A DNA stretch of 64,000 bases, from contig CAMRHE010000054.1 of NCBI GenBank assembly GCA_947044405.1, positions 4,665,501-4,729,500 on the forward strand, in the 5' to 3' direction. Every line of letters starts with the position of its first letter. Within the stretch, counting starts at the first letter, position 1. Positions 57,412 to 64,000 of this stretch are shown here, one piece after another. Source of the DNA: Leptodactylus fallax. Taxonomy: Eukaryota > Chordata > Amphibia > Anura > Leptodactylidae. The notes under the pieces are model-generated. The model searched no databases. It was not told the origin of the DNA and worked only from the letters and a program-made list of their open reading frames with translations. The position numbers and the translations under genes were made by a program.

Positions 57412-58262
57412 GTGATGATTCCGCTTAAATATGGCTATAACTCAAATCTGTATTTTGATCTCTGGGTATAGTATCTCCTTTCTTACTTGCATCTATTCAT
57501 AATGTGCGCAGCTATAAGCCTAGGTGTATAATGGCAGTAGTAGCAACATTGTAACAATGGGGCTTTGTATCCATCCCAGCAGGGCTCCATTGAATTCATA
57601 CCCAGCCCTGAGTGATCAAAGAAACATGCATTGTGCAGGTAGATCAGACCTGGTTGATAACATTGTATCATTCCACTTGGTCTCAGCTCTTTACAAAGAA
57701 TCTGGACTTGAGTGCATTAATCAATCAGACTTGCTGTTGTTGATGACCTCATTCTGGGTGGTGTCATAAAGGGTATAAAAGATGAGGTAAGAGGTCTGTG
57801 GGGGGAGATTGTGCTGGGACTACAAGAGAACACTATGAGGAGTTTTTAGAGACAGACCACTGTGAAGAGCATGCAGGCTGGATTGTTGCCACATGCTGAG
57901 AAGCCTCCACTGGTTATTCACACATGACAGAGTATGTGTGAGTGTTGGACTATAGAGCCACATCAAGGAGATGCGTGGTAAAGTAATTATTTCAATTTTA
58001 TTCCCTTTTTATTTTTATTGTACTGCATCTTGTAACTAGTAACTGTTAATGCTTGTATACATCTGCATATCTGTTCTGAACTGCATGTGTTAGATGTTAA
58101 TACCGACCCATTTAGGGGTTAATAAATATATAAAATTTAGAAAGCTTGTCTTGTATTTATCTTGTGAACCCAGCACTCACTGGCGGTGAGTGTGGTTTTT
58201 TTTTATGAAAGAAGACTCAGGTGTGAGCCAAAGTGGTGTTGGCGCACTGAGGATCTTTCACA
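57412..58262 (+). repeat. 3' LTR of element 1
   Basis: 851 bp, with TATAAAA at 57774-57780. It matches the 5' LTR with scattered substitutions and a longer T run before ATGAAAGAAG. Confidence 0.95.
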
Positions 58263-58267
58263 GTACC

Positions 58268-59114
58268 ATAGTTTTTTTTATGTACTAAGAGACACTGGTG
58301 AAGGAACAATTAGAGATGCCCAAAGATTCCAATTACATTGCTGTTTTCATTTTATTTCAAGGATTTAGAAAGGCTAAAGCTATTTGGTTGCTACAGGTAT
58401 CTCCTCCACTTTTAATAAATTTCTTCAATTATTACATCTGTTTATTCATATTTTTCATAAATATGTGCTAATATTTCAAAGATAATGTTTGTGTTTGATT
58501 TTTTTTTTACATATAATGTATAAAGTTTATTAAGGTTATGTTTAAGTACATGCTATGCATTTTTTGTTGTAAATGTTGACAGAATAACTGTCAAGGTTTC
58601 TTGTAAATCTTTAACAGGATTGTAGTAAAGCATAAATTTAGTAAAATTTAGTATTTAAAGATCAAAGTCAATGCCATGAGCTGGGTTGTAAAAGATTGTG
58701 CCAGTCAATGATTACAGAATTTGTACGTGACTAAAAGAATGCAAAGAATATTTATATGGTTTAGAAACGTTTAGCAAAATAATATATTACATGCCCTTGT
58801 AACATCATGAGTTAACTTATATCCTAGATGCACATTGTAAAATGCTCATAAAATGCAAGTATTCAACAATGGGATATTAAAAAGTATGCAAAAGTAGGAT
58901 ATTCTGAATTAGTAGAGGGGATCCCAAGTCAAGATCCTTATTTCTTAGCAGTTATAAAGAGCATTTCTCATCCCTGTCCTATCTTGAATTACAGAGACGA
59001 TTGATTTGAATAGGCACTGTCAAGACAGGAAAACTGTTAACATTTGATAATATTAGACGTAGTGCCACAAATGTGTATACCATGCTTGTATTAGGCCTTT
59101 TCTTTCTTCTGTTC
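58268..59114. other. Spacer between the two LTR elements
   Basis: 847 bp of AT-rich sequence with no gene. It separates two elements of one family inserted in opposite orientation. Confidence 0.55.
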
Positions 59115-59119
59115 TGCAT

Positions 59120-60001
59120 TGTGAAAGATCCTCAGTGCGCCAACACCGCTTTGGCTCACACCTGAGTCTTCTTTCATAAAAAACCACACTCACCTCCAGT
59201 GAGTGTTGGGTCCACAAGATAAATACAAGACAAGCTTTCTAAATTTTATATATTTATTAACCCCTAAATGGGTCGGTATTAACATCTAACATATACAGTT
59301 CAGAACAGATATGTAGATATATACAAGCATTAACAGTTACTAGTTACAAGATGCAGTACAATAAAAATAAAAAGGGAATAAAATTGAAATAATTACTTTA
59401 CCACGCATCTCCTTGATGTGGCTCTATAATCCAACACTCACACATGCTCTGTCATGTGTCAATAACCAGTGGAGGCTTCTTAGCATGTAGCATCAATACA
59501 ATAATCCAGCCTGCATGCTCTTCACAGTGATCTGTCTGCAATATCCTGTAGTCTGTCTCTAAAACTCCTCATAGTGTTCTCTTGTAGTCCCAGCACAATC
59601 TCCCCCCACTGACCTCTTACCTCATCTTATATACCCTTTATGCCACCTCCCAGAATGAGGTCACCGGCGACAGCAAGTCTGATTGACTAACGCACTCAAG
59701 TCCAGATTCTTTGTATTGAGCTGAGACCAAGTGAAAGGATACAATATTATCAGCCATATCTGATCTACCAGTTCAGGCTGACCAATGCATGTTTGTTTGA
59801 TCACTCAGGGCTGTGTAGGAATACAATGGAGTCCTGCTGGGATGGATACAAAGCCCTATTCTTCCAGTCCGGCCACTATTGGCAATATACCTATGAGTAG
59901 GCTGTGCACATTATGAGTAAAGAGAACTGAGAGAGAAATACGCTGCCCAGAGATCAAAATACAGCTCTGAGTTATAGCCATATTTAAGCAGAATCATCAC
60001 A
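59120..60001 (-). repeat. 3' LTR of element 2
   Basis: About 882 bp. On the minus strand it starts TGTGATGATTC (60001) and ends CTTTCACA (59120). The polypurine tract CCTCCCCCTTT (plus strand) adjoins it at 60002-60012. Confidence 0.92.
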
Positions 60002-61240
60002 CCTCCCCCTTTAGATGGGGCTTGTAGGAAGTAGGGGCCTGTGCCCCTCTTCTGAGAGCACCTCTGCTGCTTCAGCTCCTCAGGCTCTGGCCCCAAGGCT
60101 TCCCCACCTCCCCCGGGGTCCCAGCGGACTCGGGCCTTGTCAGACTCCGAGGGTGGTTGAGCGGCACGCGCCTTCAATATGGCCAGACTAGGGTCAGCTT
60201 GGACAGCATCTCTGAACTCTTGGCTGGAGTGAGACAAAAGAGAGGTGCATGTTACATAGCTGCCGGACCCTTCTGGCTCTCTAGTCTGACTAGGGACACT
60301 TCTAAGGCTCAGGCCCTGAGCCACGTACACTTGACTACCTCCTGCCTGTTCTGGGTCCGCTTTCTGAGTGCTGGCATCCTGTGGAGCCACACTCATAACC
60401 CCAGGTCTTTGGGATACCAGTTCAGAGACCCCATCTCGGCGGTCTCTCAGGGTCTCTCTCACACTAGCCGCTAGTTGGGAGAGTTCTAGGGGGTTCTGCA
60501 CCTCCCCCTCTGCTTCCAAACCTACATCCTGTTCCTCCTGTACTTGGGTGGGTGATGGTGATACTTTGGGCAAATGACTGAGATCATGCTTCCCTAAACC
60601 ATCCCCCCACAATACATTGACAGGTAATACAGTTGATATACCCCCTTCTTGTATCACACCTCCAGTACCCCATGCCATCTGCACGTGGGCCATGGGCACT
60701 CCTGGAATAGAACTGGACAGAAGAGACGTGTATGTCTCATACCGGCCGGACTCCTCCGGCTTCAAGGGGGTGAGGCTAGTCATGGCGGTCTCAGCACCGA
60801 CTCCAGGTGGTGTAGGCAACGGTTCAAGGGTCAGATCGCCCTCCACCCTTGTAGCACTCTGGCTGCGGGCTAACACCGCACTACCAGCAGTCCGTCCCTC
60901 ACCTGGATCGGCCATGAGATCCCCATAGCCTACCTGACCACCTGGCACATGGTCAGCAGTTGGGTGCTTATCGGATGCACTGGGCGAAATAGTAGAAGTC
61001 GCTCCCAGTGACTCAGAAGAGCTACTCTGTACACTTTCACAACAAGCATTGGCAATTACATTGACAGTACATTCATTAGCAATTGTTGATTCACACCGGG
61101 CCTCAGTGAGGGCTGGAGTGAACAAAGCATCAATAACATTTTTGCTGAGCTGGGTTGCAGGAAGCTCATTTGCATCTTCCCTGCTCTCAGCTGAAGGCAA
61201 CTCATTAGCATTTACATTGACTGCCATGGGAAGTATCTCA
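60002..61240 (-). CDS. Second long frame of the LTR element, unknown function
   Basis: One open frame on the minus strand runs from about 61240 to the LTR (and beyond, to 59911). It begins MAVNVNANELPSAESREDAN after the protease-like segment and contains LEPLPTPPGVGAE, LTPLKPEESGRYETYTSLLSS, GKHDLSHLPKVSPSPTQVQEEQ and LELSQLAASVRETLRDRR. It is rich in Ser/Thr/Glu/Pro with few hydrophobic blocks and looks disordered. Compared with copy 1 it has in-frame losses of about 29 and 11 codons and a two-codon gain. The last residues have shifted frame relative to copy 1. No known domain is seen. A role as a gag or protease extension or an accessory protein is possible. Confidence 0.6.
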
Positions 61241-62180
61241 GAGGGGGGATACGGGCCCTCTCTGCAGATATGACAGACACATTATCAACATTAGTCATAG
61301 ACAGTTTATCACAGTAAATTGGGGTGCACCCCACCCCATTTTGGGACATCATAGGTCCTAAATCAGTTCCCAACAGTACATTAGCAGGCAAATCAGTCAA
61401 TAGTCCCACAGTCCGCATTCCGTTTCCTGCACCCCCTTCCAGATACACAGATGGGCCACCTGCTGGGGCTTGGGAAGCAGGGAAGTTCTCAGGGCGGTTG
61501 GGGCACTCCTCCTTGAAATGTCCTGTCTGGTTGCAGGCATGGCCCCACTGCACCTCCCCTTGGGGTTTGGGAAAGGTCACCTGGGCGCCCAGAGTTCTTG
61601 GGACAGGGGAGGGACCACCCGGGGCATAGTTTGTCTCACCCAACCTGACGACAGACGGCTGTGGTGAACTCCGGCCTGGCTTTTCCTTCCAACTTGAGGG
61701 TCTCTGCAGGGTTGTTGGAGTTTGCTCCTGCTGGGAGAGCTCCATCCTTTTGAGCTCAAGCTGATACTGCCGCTCAGCCTGCCGTTCTGCTGCCTCACGA
61801 TCAGCCTGCCGTTCTACAGCTTCCTGAAAATGGTACAACACCTGCAGGTATGTGTGAGGGTCACTGGTGCCTACTTGCTGCAGGGCCATTTGCCAGTATG
61901 AAGCCATTCCCCCTACAAGGCTGGGGTTACTGGTCTCTCCTGGTGAAGTAATCCTTGGGACCGGGCTGCTTGCTGCACTTCCTGGCCTAGCCCCAAAATC
62001 AGGACTCTGCTTGATTCTCGGCATGGCTGTGGCTGCCTCCATTTCAGCCATACGCTCAGGATCTCCAAAAGCCTGGTTCAGCAGTTCTGGGGCTCTGCTT
62101 CTGAGCCCACTAGCCATCCACTGGTATTTGCCAAATAAAAGATAGGATAGAATACAAAGAGTAAGGGAGGGGAACAGCAC
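61212..62180 (-). CDS. gag-like protein with zinc-knuckle remnant (element 2)
   Basis: A 322-residue frame starts at 62180 with MLFPSLTLCILSYLLFG. It contains WMASGLRSRAPELLNQAFGD, ARPGSAASSPVPRITSPGET, YWQMALQQVGTSDPHTYLQV, the Arg/Gln/Glu coiled-coil-like ERQADREAAERQAERQ, and HACNQTGHFKEECPN. It ends with a protease-like LPANVLLGTDLGPMMSQNG; the DSG or DTG catalytic motif of a retropepsin is not visible. The frame ends at 61212, and the second frame follows after a one-base difference near 61240. The hydrophobic start may be a shadow of the leader, the true start being the later Met in WMAS. Confidence 0.65.
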   Translation of the reverse strand: MLFPSLTLCILSYLLFGKYQWMASGLRSRAPELLNQAFGDPERMAEMEAATAMPRIKQSPDFGARPGSAASSPVPRITSPGETSNPSLVGGMASYWQMALQQVGTSDPHTYLQVLYHFQEAVERQADREAAERQAERQYQLELKRMELSQQEQTPTTLQRPSSWKEKPGRSSPQPSVVRLGETNYAPGGPSPVPRTLGAQVTFPKPQGEVQWGHACNQTGHFKEECPNRPENFPASQAPAGGPSVYLEGGAGNGMRTVGLLTDLPANVLLGTDLGPMMSQNGVGCTPIYCDKLSMTNVDNVSVISAERARIPPLRYFPWQSM

Positions 62181-62299
62181 TGTATCAAACTTTCACTGTA
62201 TCTTAATGCTTGCTTTAATACTGAGCTTGTCTCATAGGATTACTACAATCCCCAGCGTGTGAGTGATAAAGGTCACCAACACATGCTGTTTATCCTAAG

Positions 62300-62317
62300 A
62301 TCCCACTGCTGCCACCA
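62300..62317 (-). promoter_or_regulatory. Primer-binding site, tRNA-Leu, one mismatch
   Basis: Minus strand TGGTGGCAGCAGTGGGAT, next to the 5' LTR. It differs from element 1 at one base (A for G). Confidence 0.82.
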
Positions 62318-62318
62318 A

Positions 62319-62579
62319 TGTGAAAGATCCTCAGTGCACCAACACCGCTTTGGCTCACACCTGAGTCTTCTTTCATAAAAAACCACACTCACCTCCAGTG
62401 AGTGTTGGGTCCACAAGATAAATACAAGACAAGCTTTCTAAATTTTATATATTTATTAACCCCTAAATGGGTCGGTATTAACATCTAACATATACAAAAG
62501 AGAACTGAGAGAGAAATACGCTACCCAGAGATCAAAATAAAGCTCTGAGTTATAGCCATATTTATGCAGAATCATCACA
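62319..62579 (-). repeat. 5' LTR of element 2, internally deleted
   Basis: Only 261 bp: the two ends of the LTR are present but about 620 bp between the ACATCTAACATATAC and AGAGAACTGAGAGAGAAATA parts are missing. The deletion removes the TATA region. Confidence 0.9.
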
Positions 62580-62584
62580 TGCAT

Positions 62585-62895
62585 AATATTAGTAGATGTA
62601 CATTATTTCTCCACCGTGTATCAGTGGGTGAGCTTTCCCATGTGTGGGGCTGGGGAGCTTTTTTGTGCATTCTGACTTATCAGCTATCTCCATGTTGCAT
62701 CCTGCCCATCATGAGCCCCATCCTATCTCAGACTTAGGGAGAGATATTTCCCCAGCTTTGCTCTTCTCACCTCTCCTGTCTTGTCTAGTATTTGCAATTT
62801 CATACTAGACTAGACTTTTGTTACTGAGGGACTTCTAAACATTTAGAAAGCAGCAGTAGTTGGTCTATTGTAAGACCTTGTTGAGTTCAGTGAGG
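62585..62895. other. Spacer, no gene seen
   Basis: No gene or repeat end recognised. Confidence 0.45.
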
Positions 62896-63140
62896 GCGTT
62901 GTGATACTGGGGCAGGGGGACTTTAATTTTGTCCTTGACCCGACTGTCGACTCTGATCTCAACCGCGCTCCCTCTGCCCCCTCACAGCTGCGTAAACTTT
63001 ATAGTATGTTACCAACTGACACTCAGGGAGCATCACCTGCTCAAGGGACATTCCCCGAGTGTCATGGCAACTGCACTGGTTGTTCCATGTATATTTTACT
63101 TTCACTTCGGGTCACTGTCCAAGAATAACATCAGAAGCGT
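62896..63140 (+). pseudogene. L1/Tx1-like endonuclease fragment
   Basis: The frame at 62901-63128 begins ILGQGDFNFVLDPTVDSD, the GDFN(x)VLDP motif of APE endonucleases in the L1/Tx1 clade. The residues after about 30 codons no longer match the family. It is a scrap of a LINE different from the L2-like copy. Confidence 0.5.
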
Positions 63141-63338
63141 TTGATGCCTCTTGAGATGTCGGCAGCTTTCATCCTGAGTCTGTGATGCCCTTTCTTTTGG
63201 GATACAGGAAAGGACCCCTGGGGTTTGCCCCCAAACCCCCTTTCTCTTGGTAGCTGGTACATATCACTCTGCATTCCTTCATCCCTCCAGGAACAGAGGT
63301 GTCCCATATCAGTATTAGGCATCTTAAACACCCTAATG

Positions 63339-63339
<1 letters not shown>

Positions 63340-63372
<33 letters not shown>
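63340..63372. repeat. (TA)n microsatellite
   Basis: An uninterrupted TA run. The Tyr-Ile frames across it on both strands are not genes. Confidence 0.95.
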
Positions 63373-63375
<3 letters not shown>

Positions 63376-63439
63376 CACAAAAGATTCAGACAGCATATCC
63401 CAATATGAACAGGTGCAAGCTACACATATGGGAATTCAT

Positions 63440-64000
63440 AACCAGTTCGTGATCAAATTATTGAGATTCATTTTGACACGTAATCTGTTTACGTTTGATA
63501 GACGCTTCTTCCACCAAATGCAGGGTACTGCCATGGGCAGCCCTGCAGCCCCGACGTATGCCAACTTATTTTTGGGGTGGTGGGAGGAGCGTCATGTGTT
63601 TTCTGAATCATGGGAGGAGTGGACACAACATATCCTCCTATAGCTCAGATATATTGATGACGTGAGCCAGAAAGAAATAACATTTTTGGATCTCAAAATA
63701 TCAATTGGTGATATTGGGGACATTTCAACCAAGCTTTATCGGAAGGAGACGGCAACAAATAGTCTCTTGAGATGGGAGAGTTTCCATCCTAGATCGTTAC
63801 GTAGAGGTATACCGAAGGGACAGTTTCTGCGGTTACGTAGTAATGTGGTAATGTGGAATGTCAGAGACTAGAACAGCGGTTTATGGACAGAGGGTATCCT
63901 AGAAATGTACTGCAGGAGGCCAAATATTTTGCGACAAATTGCGTTAGGCATAGATTGTTAGTACCGAGGGATACAGTAATCCCTAGTTGATATTGCTGTG
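63440..64000 (+). pseudogene. Penelope-like reverse transcriptase fragment
   Basis: The first part (to 63643) reads FDRRFFHQMQGTAMGSPAAP, then TYANLFLGWWE, the conserved QxxGTAMGxxxAP-xYANLFMGxWE block of PLE reverse transcriptases. The next frame (63662-63871) gives KEITFLDLKIS, TKLYRKETATNSLL and GIPKGQFLRLR, the matching C-terminal RT part. The active-site YxDD motif should lie between the two frames near 63650 (a YIDD-type sequence), where the frame changes. It runs off the window. Confidence 0.85.

Larger units (their letters stand above)
54051..58262 (+). mobile_element. LTR retrotransposon copy 1, no reverse transcriptase
   Basis: A 4212-bp element with 5-bp target duplication GTACC (54046-54050 and 58263-58267), LTRs of 848 and 851 bp, a tRNA-Leu primer site, a gag-like gene, a second long frame and a polypurine tract. 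No reverse transcriptase, RNase H or integrase is present between the LTRs. The LTRs differ at roughly 15 positions, giving about 98% identity. It is probably non-autonomous, copied by enzymes of a related element. A second copy lies at 59120-62579 in opposite orientation. Confidence 0.93.
59120..62579 (-). mobile_element. LTR retrotransposon copy 2, minus strand
   Basis: 3460 bp of the same family as 54051-58262, flanked by 5-bp duplications TGCAT (59115-59119 and 62580-62584). Its 5' LTR is shortened to 261 bp by an internal deletion, while the 3' LTR is complete. The gag frame and the second frame are more intact than in copy 1. No reverse transcriptase here either. Confidence 0.93.

Overview
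This is eukaryotic DNA: AT-rich, intron- or intergenic-like, and built almost entirely of transposable elements inserted into one another. The mix is Tc1/mariner, hAT, Kolobok/T2-type MITEs with TTAA ends, L2-like LINE, Penelope-like elements (PLE), a class I-like endogenous retrovirus and LTR elements primed by tRNA-Leu. This mix, and especially the abundant TTAAAGG-ended MITEs, points to an amphibian, most likely a frog. The species cannot be told. There are no bacterial-style operons, and almost every long reading frame belongs to a mobile element.

Layout. 0-10 kb: a Tc1 copy (family A) with 266-bp inverted repeats that overlap its own coding end, then four MITEs and old dispersed repeats. 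10-16.3 kb: a decayed env remnant and two broken copies of an unrecognised gene family with the metal-ligand pattern of a DDE transposase, one of them split by a Tc1 element (family B). 16.7-22.3 kb: a decayed BED-finger hAT transposase flanked by two different tandem repeats (35 bp and about 150 bp) and interrupted by a 1-kb LTR-like insertion. 22.5-28 kb: a PLE with inverted termini, a GIY-YIG nuclease and a hammerhead-ribozyme-like motif, holding an L2-like LINE and a truncated Tc1-A. 28.1-28.3 kb: low-complexity sequence that looks like an assembly fault.

28.8-41 kb: an LTR-like region, a strong candidate host exon (32246-32368), several TTAA MITEs and a Tc1 of a third family (C). 41-50.2 kb: Tc1-A copy 3, split by a 7.66-kb retrovirus on the minus strand whose LTRs are nearly identical although its genes are broken. 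50-54 kb: old repeats and two long palindromes. 54-62.6 kb: two copies, in opposite orientation, of one LTR element family, both with 5-bp target duplications, tRNA-Leu primer sites, a gag-like gene and a second long frame of unknown function, but no reverse transcriptase. 62.9-64 kb: a LINE endonuclease scrap and a PLE reverse transcriptase running off the window.

The nesting gives a relative history: MITE into old repeat, Tc1-B into the DDE-like gene, LTR-like piece into hAT, L2 and Tc1-A within a PLE, retrovirus into Tc1-A. The best candidates for under-described biology are the DDE-like family, the gag-plus-unknown-frame LTR element and the PLE ribozyme motif. The only likely host gene sequence is one 123-nt exon and, weakly, one 45-nt exon.
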